Shown: piece by piece, positions 32,310 to 40,317 of the stretch
How positions within the stretch are numbered: the first letter of the stretch is position 1
Layout: every line of letters starts with the position of its first letter
NCBI GenBank assembly: GCA_003220475.1
Contig: QHSO01000010.1
Location: forward strand, 1-46,850
Length of the DNA stretch: 46,850 nucleotides
Direction: 5' to 3'
Source: Candidatus Rokuibacteriota bacterium
GTDB lineage: Bacteria > Methylomirabilota > Methylomirabilia > Rokubacteriales > CSP1-6
Made by a program: the position numbers and the translations under genes
The notes under the pieces: generated by a model
Seen by the model: only the letters and a program-made list of their open reading frames with translations
Database searches by the model: none
What the model was told of the DNA's origin: nothing

Positions 32310-33215
32310 ATGGTGTTCGCCGCCGAGCACGACGTGCCGATCCCGTACATGCAGCGCACGCGCGACTACTATGCGACGCTCGGTTACCCCGTCTATCGCT
32401 GGGCGCATTTCGTCGACGTGCCGTTCACGCCGCTCCTCACGCCGCTGGCGCGGGCGCGGCTGGCCCTCGTCACCACCGCGGCGCCCCATCAGCCCGGCGT
32501 CGGCGACCAGGGCCCGCGCGCTCCATACAACGCCGCGGCGAAGTTCTACACGGTGTACTGCGAGTCGACGGAGACGATTCCCGACCTGCGCATCTCGCAC
32601 GTCGGCTACGATCGCGTGCACACGACGGCCGAGGACCCGAACACCTGGCTGCCGCTGGCGCAGCTACAACAGGCGGTGAAATCCGGCCGCCTCGGGGCGC
32701 TCACACCGCGGCTGCACGGCGCGCCGACGAACCGCAGTCAGCGCGTGACGGTGGAGACCGATGCGCCCGAGCTGCTGCGCCGCTGCCGCGACGACGGCGC
32801 GGACGCCGTGGTGCTCGTTCCGAACTGACCCGTCTGCCACCAGACCGTGAGTCTGGTCGCGCGCCATCTCGAGGCCAACGGCCTGCCGACGGTGGTCATG
32901 GGCTGCGCCAAGGACATCGTGGAGTATTGCGGCGTGTCGCGATTCCTCTTCAGCGACTTCCCGCTCGGCAACAGCGCGGGCCGGCCCTTCGACGTCGAGT
33001 CGCAGGCGTCCACGCTCGAGCTCGCGTTGCGCGTACTGGAGTCGGCGCCGGCCGCCCGCACCACGGTGCAATCGCCGCTGCGCTGGCGCGAGGACGCCGC
33101 GTGGAAGCTCGACTTCTCGAACCTCGAGCGGATGACCCCGGAGCAGATCGCCGAGCGGCGTCGCGAGTTCGACGAGATCAAGGCCATCGCCAGGACCAAG
33201 CGCGAGGCGGTATGA
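32310..33215 (+). CDS. Selenoprotein of the GrdB/PrdB (glycine/proline reductase selenoprotein B) family, UGA = Sec173
   Basis: Read through the TGA at 32826-32828, the frame encodes 301 residues. It opens MVFAAEHDVPIPYMQRTRDYY and includes RLALVTTAAPHQP, IPDLRISHVGYDRVH, NTWLPLAQLQQAV and DAVVLVPN-U-PVCHQTVSLVARHLE. Cysteine homologues of this family have VPxCPxCHQ at this place, so UGA most likely encodes selenocysteine in a UxxC redox motif (U173, C176). A perfect hairpin (32839-32857) lies 10 bases after the UGA. AGAGGAG seven bases before ATG 32310 fixes the start, while the downstream half has no ribosome site of its own. The reaction is unknown; classical GrdB and PrdB cleave C-N bonds reductively. 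Its final TGA overlaps the CoA-transferase ATG. SelA, SelB and SelD would be encoded elsewhere. Confidence 0.87.
32826..32857 (+). promoter_or_regulatory. Bacterial SECIS element at the in-frame UGA
   Basis: After UGA (32826-32828), ACCAGAC (32839-32845) pairs perfectly with GTCTGGT (32851-32857), leaving the 5-base loop CGTGA. Counting the U of UGA as 1, the loop covers 21-25 with GU at 22-23, close to the known loop GU of the Escherichia coli fdhF SECIS. The stem lies inside coding sequence, as bacterial SECIS elements do. Confidence 0.82.
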
Positions 33216-34402
33216 AGCCGTTCGCCGGCGTGCGCATCCTCGACTTCACGCGGTATCTCGCGGGGCCGTACGGCACGTATCAGCTCGCGCTGCTCGGCGC
33301 CGACGTGATCAAGATCGAGTCGCACGAGGGAGACGAGTCGCGCCATCTGCTCGTCAGCCGCGAGTGGGCCGAGCGCAAGATGGCCTCGTCCTTCCTCGCG
33401 GTCAACGCCAACAAGCGCAGCATCACGCTCGATCTGCGTCAACCGGCGGCCGTCGAGGTGATCACGCGCCTGGTGCCCACGACCGACGTCGTGTGGGAGA
33501 ACTTTCGCCCCGGCGTGATGGAGCGGCTCGGTCTCGGCTACGACGCGCTCGCCGCGATCAACCCGCGCCTCGTCTACTGCGCGGTTTCCGGCTTCGGTCA
33601 CACGGGCCCCGAACGGACGACGGCCGCCTTCGACGGCAAGCTGCAGGCGATGTCCGGCATCATGTCGATCACCGGCGATCCCGCGGGCGGACCAATGCGC
33701 GCGGGCTTCGCGATCTGCGACACGATCGGCGGCATGACGGCGGCGCTCGCGGTGGCGAGCGCGCTCTACCAGCGCGCGCACACCGGGCGCGGCCAGTTCG
33801 TGGACGTCGCGATGCTCGATGCCGCGCTCGCCTTCATCCCCGGCCCGGTGGCCGAATACTCCGTGGCCGGAATCCCGCAACGGCAGATCGGCAACGGCTC
33901 GGTGAGCCGCAAGCCGACGGCCGGACGCTTCCGGGCCGGCGACGGCTATCTCGTCCTCGCCGTGCTCACCGAAAAGCAGTTCGTTGCGCTCATGCGCACG
34001 ATCGGCCGCGCCGACGCCCTCGACGACCCGCGGTTCAAGGACTGGCGCGCGCGGACCGAGAACGAGCCGGCGCTGCGCGAGATCATCGAGGGCGCCCTCG
34101 CCAAGGACGATCCGAAATCGTGGGAGGCGCGCCTCACCGCCGCCGACGTGCCGTGCGCCACCGTGTGGAAGATCGAGGAGATCACGCGCCATCCCCAACT
34201 CGAGCACCGCGACGTGCTGCAGACCATCGACTCGCGCTACGGCCCGATGCGCCTGGTCGGCGCCGGCTTCCGGCTGGCGCACGGCAGTCCCGGCATCGAG
34301 CGCGAGCCGCCGACGCTCGGCGAGCACACCGACGAGATCCTCGCCGAGGCCGGCTACACACCCGCCGAGATCAAAGACCTGCGTCGCGACGGCGTGATCT
34401 GA
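33212..34402 (+). CDS. CaiB/BaiF family (class III) CoA transferase
   Basis: The 396-residue protein shows the family throughout: MKPFAGVRILDFTRYLAGPYGTYQLALLGADVIKIE at the N-terminus, NANKRSITLDL, VWENFRPGVMERLGLGYDAL, YCAVSGFGHTGP and the FAICDTIGG segment, whose D170 aligns with the catalytic aspartate that forms the acyl anhydride in formyl-CoA transferase. GQFVDVAMLDAAL follows. It moves CoA between carboxylic acids; the substrate cannot be told. The ATG overlaps the TGA of the selenoprotein gene (ATGA), so the two are translationally coupled and may act in one pathway, for example on a product released by reductive cleavage. It is full length. Confidence 0.92.
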   Translation: MKPFAGVRILDFTRYLAGPYGTYQLALLGADVIKIESHEGDESRHLLVSREWAERKMASSFLAVNANKRSITLDLRQPAAVEVITRLVPTTDVVWENFRPGVMERLGLGYDALAAINPRLVYCAVSGFGHTGPERTTAAFDGKLQAMSGIMSITGDPAGGPMRAGFAICDTIGGMTAALAVASALYQRAHTGRGQFVDVAMLDAALAFIPGPVAEYSVAGIPQRQIGNGSVSRKPTAGRFRAGDGYLVLAVLTEKQFVALMRTIGRADALDDPRFKDWRARTENEPALREIIEGALAKDDPKSWEARLTAADVPCATVWKIEEITRHPQLEHRDVLQTIDSRYGPMRLVGAGFRLAHGSPGIEREPPTLGEHTDEILAEAGYTPAEIKDLRRDGVI

Positions 34403-34535
34403 CCTGACCGCGCGCGCGAAGCATCGTCGCGTGCCAGCTCGGCGCGCGCATGCCATCGTGCCGTGCCGTTCCGTCGTGCAACGCGGCGCTCGTCGCGCGA
34501 GCTCGCTCGCGAGCGCGCGAAACACGACGCAGTGC

Positions 34536-34565
34536 TTGGTTCGCCGCCCGCGTGTCTCCTAGAAT
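34536..34565 (+). promoter_or_regulatory. Candidate promoter of the lipoprotein/ABC importer operon
   Basis: TTGGTT (34536-34541) and TAGAAT (34560-34565, five of six matches) are separated by 18 bases, 59 bases before the first lipoprotein ATG. The 222-base gap 34403-34624 also holds a GC-rich inverted repeat (GCTCGC-TC-GCGAGC, 34501-34514) with no T-tract. This is the largest spacer in the right half of the window. Confidence 0.5.
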
Positions 34566-34624
34566 GCAGAAGTGAACCGAACGAAATTTCCGCCGACATC
34601 TGCTCGCACGGAGACGACCCATCC

Positions 34625-35074
34625 ATGACGACTCGGAATGCGTACGCGATCGCGGCGCTGTTCGTGACACTGTCATTGTCCGGATGCGCGGCCAAGATCC
34701 AAGGCACCGTTCAGCTCGTCGACGCCGGATCGCAGCCGGTGGCCAGCGAAAGCGCGCAGGGCACCGTCGTGAACATGATGAACACGACGGCCGCCGTCGA
34801 GCAGGCCTCGCACGCGGTGACCGTGGACGCCCAGGGGAAGTTCGAGTCGGCCAAGGATCGGCTGCGTCCCGGGACCTATAAGGTGGAAGCGAGCCGGATC
34901 GGGTACGAGACCGAGACGCAGACCGTCCAGATCGGCAAGTACAGCAGCAAGAAGATCGAGTTCAAGCTCAAGAAGATCCAGGAAGCCAGGCGCAAGACCA
35001 TCCAGGGCTCGCGGTCCGACGAAGACAAGATCATCAATCCCGGTGAAGTGAACATCCAGCCGCCCACGATGTAG
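34625..35074 (+). CDS. Small lipoprotein with carboxypeptidase-regulatory-like beta domain
   Basis: The 149-residue protein has a lipoprotein signal (MTTRNAYAIAALFVTLSLSGC, lipobox LSGC, Cys21). The mature part starts with a short beta-rich segment (AKIQGTVQLVDAGSQPVASES...VDAQGKFESAKDRLRPGTYKVEASRIGYETETQTV), the pattern of carboxypeptidase-regulatory/PEGA-like folds. It ends with a Lys-rich tail (SSKKIEFKLKKIQEARRKT). It is seven bases upstream of a large lipoprotein with related domains, so it probably acts in the same envelope complex. Its function is unknown. The ATG at 34625 follows GGAG at longer spacing. Confidence 0.82.
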   Translation: MTTRNAYAIAALFVTLSLSGCAAKIQGTVQLVDAGSQPVASESAQGTVVNMMNTTAAVEQASHAVTVDAQGKFESAKDRLRPGTYKVEASRIGYETETQTVQIGKYSSKKIEFKLKKIQEARRKTIQGSRSDEDKIINPGEVNIQPPTM

Positions 35075-35081
35075 GGGGACC

Positions 35082-37664
35082 ATGATCACGCACGGCGTCC
35101 GGCTCGGGATCATCGCGGCGACGGCGCTGCTCGTCGCAGCCTGCAGCGGTCAGCAGGTACAGCTCGAGATCAAAGCCCGCATGGACGGGCAGCCTGCACC
35201 CGGCGCCAGCGTGCTGGTCGACGGCAAGCCGCTCGGCGTGACGGACAGCGCGGGCGTGCTCGTCAAGCCGATCACGCGCAATGCGGGCGCCGAGGTCGAG
35301 GTGCTCGTGACCCGCGAGCTCGCCGGGCATCGCATCACACCGTGGAAGACAACGGTGCTGGTGAAGCTCGGCAAGGACAGCAAGGTCATCGATCACTATT
35401 CGATCGAGGCCGACCTGGTCGCGACCCGTTATTTCACTCTGGCCGTGAACGAGGGCGGAACGCCGGTCACCGACGCCGTCGTCAAGCTGAACGACAAGGA
35501 GCTCGGCAAGACCGACGCGAAAGGCGAGCTCGTTCACGAGTACAAGACGCTGCCACCGAAGGGCGTGACGCTGACGGTCAGCAAGGCCGGCTATGCGGCG
35601 TGGCACAAGAGCGCGTCGGTGCAGCCGGGCGAACGCCTCGAGGTCGCGCTCGCGCGCCGGGCCGTCCTCACGGTGACCGCCATCAGCGACGAATACGGTG
35701 TGCGCGCGGGCATCCCCGGCGTCGCGGTGAGCCTCGACGGCCGGCCGCTGGGCAAGACCGACGATCGCGGCACCTACATCTATACGTACGACGGCGCGCC
35801 GGGCCGCAAAGCGCAGGTGGCCCTGTCGGCGCCAGGCTACCTGCCCGCCGATTGGAAGACTGCGGTCGTCCTCGAGGGCCAGGTCGGTGTTCAGCGCGCG
35901 TTCGCGCCGAGCACGCCGCGTCCCATCCGCGTCGGCGTGCACCGCTTCGTCGGCAACACGCCGGGCGCCGATCTCAAGGACGTCGCGGCCCAGGCCGAGG
36001 CGGCCATCGCGGCCCAGCTGTTCAAGGCCTCGGTGTTTCGCGAGGTGCCGGCGGCCGAGCTCGAGGCCGAGGTCAAGCGGCTCAAGGTCGGCATCGAGAA
36101 GATCGCGACGAAGGGCTGGAAGGACACGCCGCTGCGCCGCAGCGTCGACATGATCGTGCTCGGCAGCGTCGCCCGCGACGACAAGGGCGTCATGGTGGAG
36201 GCCAAGTTCTATGTGGCCAATGGCAGCCTCGTCCTCAGCCAGATCGCGCGCGCGCGTGACGCGGGGGCGATCAACAGCGCCGTTCGCGAGATCGCCGCGA
36301 ACGTGATGGAGCGGTTCCCCTTCGAAGGCACCGTCGTCGCCGTCGAGGGCGAGCGCTACCGGGTCAATCTCGGCCGACCGTACCGCGTGGGACGGGGAAC
36401 GGAGTTCTCGCTCGTCGCGCGGGACGCGGGCAAGAGCGACGCCGGCGACGCGCGAGCGCACGAAGTCGGCCGTCTGAGAGTCAACCGCGCCGAGGACGCC
36501 GGCTCCTGGGCCGAGATCGAGACGATGGCGAGCAACCGAACGGTCAGTGCCGGCGACCGCGTCGTGCGCCGCATGCGACCGGCGGGCGAGAGCGAGGATT
36601 CCGGCACGTCGGTCACGCTGTCCACGAAGGGCGGGCTGGCGCCCGACCTCGCGCCGCTTGCGAGCGTGAACATCTATCTCAACGGCGACTGGGCGGGCGC
36701 GACCGGCGCCGACGGCCGCACCGAGGTCCGGCTGCGCCCCGGCAAGACCTACGACATCGTCCTCTACCGGCACGGCTACCAGCAGGTGACCGACCGACTC
36801 CGCATGGAGAAGGGCCAGGGCGCGAAGGAGTTCGTCCTCGCGGTGAACAATGCCGTGTTCAAGGTCGACTCCGAGCCCTCACGCGCCACCGTGATGGTGG
36901 ACGGCGACGCCTTCGGCAAGACGCCGTTGCTCGAGGGCAAGCCCGTCGGCCTCGGCTTCCACACCGTCAAGCTCTCGGTCGGCAGCGACGACTATCGCGA
37001 CTGGGAAGAGGTCGTCGAGTTCGACAAGAAGATCGAGGACCGCACCGGTGAGCATCGCATCGTCCTGCACAAGGACTATCTCAAGATCGGCGAGCGCGCG
37101 GCGCAGCAGGGTGACGTCGGCGCCGCGATCCAGGCCTACGCGGCCACGGACAAGACGCACCCCGACTACTCGGAGGCGCACGCGCGGCTGGGGCAGATCT
37201 ATCTCGACGACAAGAACGATTACGACGGCGCCGTGCGCGAGTTCGAGAGCGTGCTGACGCTGCCGCAGAACAAGGACCTCATCTACAAGCAGTTCGCGGT
37301 GGCGTTCACCAATCTCGGGCACGCCTATTACGAGAAGGGCAACCGCCTGGTGGATCGCGATCGCGAGGGGGCCGCGCAGGCCCTGGCGAAGGCGGTGCAG
37401 AGCCTTCAAGTGGCCAAGCAGAACACGCGGTTCTTCCCGACGGCGCACCACGACGAGGCGCTGCACGACACGTACTACTACCTCGCCCTCGCGTACCACA
37501 AGCTCTACCTCGTCACCCGCAAGGGCTCGCTGCAGGGCGCGGCCGACCTCGCCTGGCGCGAGTACTTCGACTTCTTCCCCAAGCGGCTGGAGGGCAACCC
37601 GACGTTCGAGCAGAGTCGCGCGGGCGCACGCAAGTACTGGGAACAGATCAAAGACCAGTCATAG
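35082..37664 (+). CDS. Large multidomain lipoprotein: Ig-like/PEGA repeats, CsgG/FlgT-like region, TPR
   Basis: The 860-residue protein has a lipobox (LVAAC, Cys21). Residues 25-275 hold three PEGA/carboxypeptidase-regulatory-like units, each with a turn such as DGKPLGVTD (47-55), NDKELGKTD (137-145) and DGRPLGKTD (219-227). Residues 280-415 resemble the CsgG/TolB-N fold (RPIRVGVHRFVGNT...DMIVLGSVARDDKGVMVEAKFYV), and 416-500 resemble a FlgT-type barrel (GTVVAVEGERYRVNLGRPYRVGRGTEFSLV). Two more PEGA-like units lie at 528-590 and 592-665, and TPR-like helices fill 666-860. CsgG- and FlgT-like parts are typical of outer-membrane assembly factors. It is encoded at the head of an operon with a beta-propeller, a TPR protein and an ABC importer. 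The domain calls are by eye; its function is unknown. Confidence 0.82.
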   Translation: MITHGVRLGIIAATALLVAACSGQQVQLEIKARMDGQPAPGASVLVDGKPLGVTDSAGVLVKPITRNAGAEVEVLVTRELAGHRITPWKTTVLVKLGKDSKVIDHYSIEADLVATRYFTLAVNEGGTPVTDAVVKLNDKELGKTDAKGELVHEYKTLPPKGVTLTVSKAGYAAWHKSASVQPGERLEVALARRAVLTVTAISDEYGVRAGIPGVAVSLDGRPLGKTDDRGTYIYTYDGAPGRKAQVALSAPGYLPADWKTAVVLEGQVGVQRAFAPSTPRPIRVGVHRFVGNTPGADLKDVAAQAEAAIAAQLFKASVFREVPAAELEAEVKRLKVGIEKIATKGWKDTPLRRSVDMIVLGSVARDDKGVMVEAKFYVANGSLVLSQIARARDAGAINSAVREIAANVMERFPFEGTVVAVEGERYRVNLGRPYRVGRGTEFSLVARDAGKSDAGDARAHEVGRLRVNRAEDAGSWAEIETMASNRTVSAGDRVVRRMRPAGESEDSGTSVTLSTKGGLAPDLAPLASVNIYLNGDWAGATGADGRTEVRLRPGKTYDIVLYRHGYQQVTDRLRMEKGQGAKEFVLAVNNAVFKVDSEPSRATVMVDGDAFGKTPLLEGKPVGLGFHTVKLSVGSDDYRDWEEVVEFDKKIEDRTGEHRIVLHKDYLKIGERAAQQGDVGAAIQAYAATDKTHPDYSEAHARLGQIYLDDKNDYDGAVREFESVLTLPQNKDLIYKQFAVAFTNLGHAYYEKGNRLVDRDREGAAQALAKAVQSLQVAKQNTRFFPTAHHDEALHDTYYYLALAYHKLYLVTRKGSLQGAADLAWREYFDFFPKRLEGNPTFEQSRAGARKYWEQIKDQS

Positions 37665-37668
37665 CGCC

Positions 37669-38829
37669 ATGAACGCCGCGCGCCGCCGTCGTGTCCTCGC
37701 CCGCGTGGTCGTGATCGCCGCGCTCGTGGCGGTGGCCCCGGCGGCCGCGGCCGAAGAGCCGACGACACCCACGCCCATCGTCCCGGTCTCCGTGCGTCCG
37801 CTCACCGCGATCGAGTCCGGCCGCAACGACGCCAATCCGGTGTGGGCGCGCTCCGGCAAGCTCATCGCATTCGAGCGCAGTCGCGGCGACAGGAAGGAGA
37901 TCGTCGTCGCGCGCGCCGACGGCACGATCGTCTACACGATCTACTACCAGGCCTCGCAGGCCGGTAAGGAGCCCAAGTTCTTCTTCCCGGGCCTGGCCGA
38001 AGACGTCAGCTACAACGCGGGCATCGCGTGGTCGCCCGCCGGCGACCGTCTCGCCTTCACGAGCAACGGCGGTACGGGCAACTACGACGTCTACGTGCAC
38101 GAGCTCGGCGGCAACAAGACGACGCGCCTCACCGATCACAAGGAGAAGGACGGGCAGGCGGACTGGTCGCCGGTGACCGATCAGCTGGTGTTCGTGTCGG
38201 GCCGGACCGGCAAGGGCGACCTGTACCTCGTCGACGTCGCGTCACGCGCGCTGACGCGGCTGACGTGGGGCACGAACCCGTTCCTCTATCCGCAGTGGTC
38301 GCCCGATGGCACGAAGGTCACCGTGCTGCACGGCAGCAACGACAATCACGACGTCTACGTCATCGGCGACGTGCGGCGCCCCGCGGAGACGCTGCGTGCG
38401 CTGACGACCTGGACGCACGACGACCTGCGACCGGTGTGGTCGCCGGACGGCAAGAAAATCGCATTCTATTCCAACTACAACACCGCCGGCGATCCGAAGA
38501 CGTGGGCCATCCTCGTGATCGCGGCCGACGGCTCGGATCCCACCGACGGCCCGGGCCTGGCGGCCAAGGTCGTCGCCACCGGTGTCGTGCCCGACGTCGA
38601 GCGCGGCCCGGCGTGGCTGCCGGACAGCGCCGGCATCGTGTACGTCAAGGACGATCGAGCCGAGTACAACCCCCTGTACCTCGCCGACCTCGTGCGCGGG
38701 ACGAACGTCGTCATCAAGACCGACACGAAGATGAACCACGACGTCACCTGCTCGGTCGACGGCGTGATCGCCTTCCGCGCGCAGGTCGATCAGTGGGATC
38801 AGGTCTTCGTCGCAAGGCTGAAGGAGTGA
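37669..38829 (+). CDS. Secreted TolB-like beta-propeller (PD40/WD40-like) protein
   Basis: The 386-residue protein has a signal peptide (about 1-28, ending AVAPAAAAE) and six PD40-type repeats: NPVWARSGKLIAFERS, GIAWSPAGDRLAFTSN, QADWSPVTDQLVFVSG, YPQWSPDGTKVTVLHG, RPVWSPDGKKIAFYSN and GPAWLPDSAGIVYVKD. This is the six-bladed propeller of TolB-like periplasmic proteins, which bind partners on the propeller face. No TolB N-terminal domain is present in this protein; a CsgG/TolB-N-like part is in the preceding lipoprotein gene five bases upstream. The stop overlaps the next ATG by one base, so the genes are co-translated. Confidence 0.88.
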   Translation: MNAARRRRVLARVVVIAALVAVAPAAAAEEPTTPTPIVPVSVRPLTAIESGRNDANPVWARSGKLIAFERSRGDRKEIVVARADGTIVYTIYYQASQAGKEPKFFFPGLAEDVSYNAGIAWSPAGDRLAFTSNGGTGNYDVYVHELGGNKTTRLTDHKEKDGQADWSPVTDQLVFVSGRTGKGDLYLVDVASRALTRLTWGTNPFLYPQWSPDGTKVTVLHGSNDNHDVYVIGDVRRPAETLRALTTWTHDDLRPVWSPDGKKIAFYSNYNTAGDPKTWAILVIAADGSDPTDGPGLAAKVVATGVVPDVERGPAWLPDSAGIVYVKDDRAEYNPLYLADLVRGTNVVIKTDTKMNHDVTCSVDGVIAFRAQVDQWDQVFVARLKE

Positions 38830-40307
38830 TGATTCGACGCGGCGCCGCGCTCGTCGCGATCCTCGCGCTGCTGGCGGCGCCGGTGGCGTGGGCCGCCGAC
38901 GACGCCGTGGCCCGCGCCACACGGCTGTACGAGCAGCGGCATTACCGCGACGCCGCCCGCATGCTCGAGACGGCGTTGCCCGCGCTCGACTCGGCCCGGC
39001 AGGCGCCGGCCTCGCTCACGCTCGGCATCATCTATCTCGGCAGCGCCGAGCTGCATCGCGAGCTCGCCCGCTCCGCCAGGCCGATCCAGCTCGCGTACTT
39101 GAAGGCGCTGGCTGCCACCCGCGGGCCCGGCGCCAGCCGTCTGGCGAACCTCTACCTCGGCCAGACGCTGCTCGAGAGCGGCCGGCCGACGGAAGCGATG
39201 AAAGCGCTGGAGCGTGTCGCCTCGGACGGCGGTATCGAGCCCGTCGTGAGGGCGCAGGCGCGAGCGTACGCCGGCCTTGCGCACTTCATGCAGAAGGACG
39301 GCGCGACGGCGCGGGCGATCTGGAAGTCGCTCGACGTGCGCGACGCTCAGGTGAAGGCGACGCTCGCCGCCGTGTACAGCCGAGCCGGCATCACCGATCC
39401 CGCCCCGCTCGCCCTCGCCGACGCCGCGCTGAAGGACAGCGACCGGCCCGCGGCGCTCGTGCGGCAGAAGCTCATCGGCGTGTACGCGCGGGCCGGACTG
39501 ACGGCCAAGGCGCTGGCGCTTGTCGAGCAGACCGACCTCAAGGCGCCGATGGCGACCGAAGTGCTCGGACCGGCCAAGACCATCAACTTCTACGACCCGG
39601 CGCTGCTGGGCGAGTTGGCCGCCCTCTATCGGCACGCGAGCCGCGTGGCCCTCGAGCGGGCGGCGGCCGACGCGCGGCTGAAGGGCACGGCGGAGTACTA
39701 CCTCGGCGCCGCGTTTCTGGAGTCCGGCGATGCCGAGCGCGCGCTGCAGGCCACGCGCGCGTTTCTGGCCGTGCCCGGCGTGCCGCCGGCGTATCGCAAT
39801 CGGGCACGCGTGCGCGAGGCGACGGCGCGCTCGCTGCTGGCGCGGCGCGCGGACGACGGCTCCGTGTGGGCGGAGGTGGCACCCGACACGGTCGCCGATC
39901 CGGAGCTGCTGGCGGACATCGTGGCCGCGTGCGTGCGGTATCGACTGCAGTGTGCGGCCATCGAGCCGCGCGCCGTGCGCGCGGCCGAGGCCGGCGAACG
40001 GCGCAAGATGGCTGCCCTCAACTTCGCCCTGGGCACCTATCACCTGCGCAAGGGCGACGTGCCGCGCGCCGTCGCCTACCTGGAATCCGCACGTGACAAG
40101 ACCAACAAGAACCGGATCGAGGCGAACGATCCGCTGCTCCTCGTGACGCTGGCCGAGGCGTACTACCAGAGCACGCAGTTCTCCGAGAGCCTCGAGATCT
40201 ACTTCGAGATGAGCCGGCAGTTTCCCGTGGTGCGCGGGCTCCAGGAGACGCTGCAGGGCGTGTACGCGATGACGCACAAGAGTGCGGGCGACGTGAAGAT
40301 CTTCTGA
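38829..40307 (+). CDS. Secreted TPR-like repeat protein
   Basis: The 492-residue protein has a signal peptide (MIRRGAALVAILALLAAPVAWA) and an all-helical mature part with several TPR-like units: ATRLYEQRHYRDAARMLETALPAL, RLANLYLGQTLLESGRPTEAMKALERV, AEYYLGAAFLESGDAERALQATRAFL and NFALGTYHLRKGDVPRAVAYLESARD. It is likely a periplasmic adaptor working with the lipoproteins and propeller encoded just upstream. The ATG at 38829 overlaps the TGA of the propeller gene by one base and AAGGAG precedes it by two bases. There is no enzymatic motif. Confidence 0.85.
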   Translation: MIRRGAALVAILALLAAPVAWAADDAVARATRLYEQRHYRDAARMLETALPALDSARQAPASLTLGIIYLGSAELHRELARSARPIQLAYLKALAATRGPGASRLANLYLGQTLLESGRPTEAMKALERVASDGGIEPVVRAQARAYAGLAHFMQKDGATARAIWKSLDVRDAQVKATLAAVYSRAGITDPAPLALADAALKDSDRPAALVRQKLIGVYARAGLTAKALALVEQTDLKAPMATEVLGPAKTINFYDPALLGELAALYRHASRVALERAAADARLKGTAEYYLGAAFLESGDAERALQATRAFLAVPGVPPAYRNRARVREATARSLLARRADDGSVWAEVAPDTVADPELLADIVAACVRYRLQCAAIEPRAVRAAEAGERRKMAALNFALGTYHLRKGDVPRAVAYLESARDKTNKNRIEANDPLLLVTLAEAYYQSTQFSESLEIYFEMSRQFPVVRGLQETLQGVYAMTHKSAGDVKIF

Positions 40308-40317
40308 CGAGGCGTCC

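Noticed and set aside
32847-33215. A separate gene starting at GTG 32847 after a normal stop at 32828
   Set aside because: No ribosome site precedes the GTG, the frame is the same as upstream, and the motif UPVCHQ spans the TGA; a SECIS hairpin covers the supposed start.
34493-34520. GC-rich inverted repeat after the CoA-transferase gene as a terminator
   Set aside because: There is no T-tract, and such palindromes arise by chance in CG-rich sequence.
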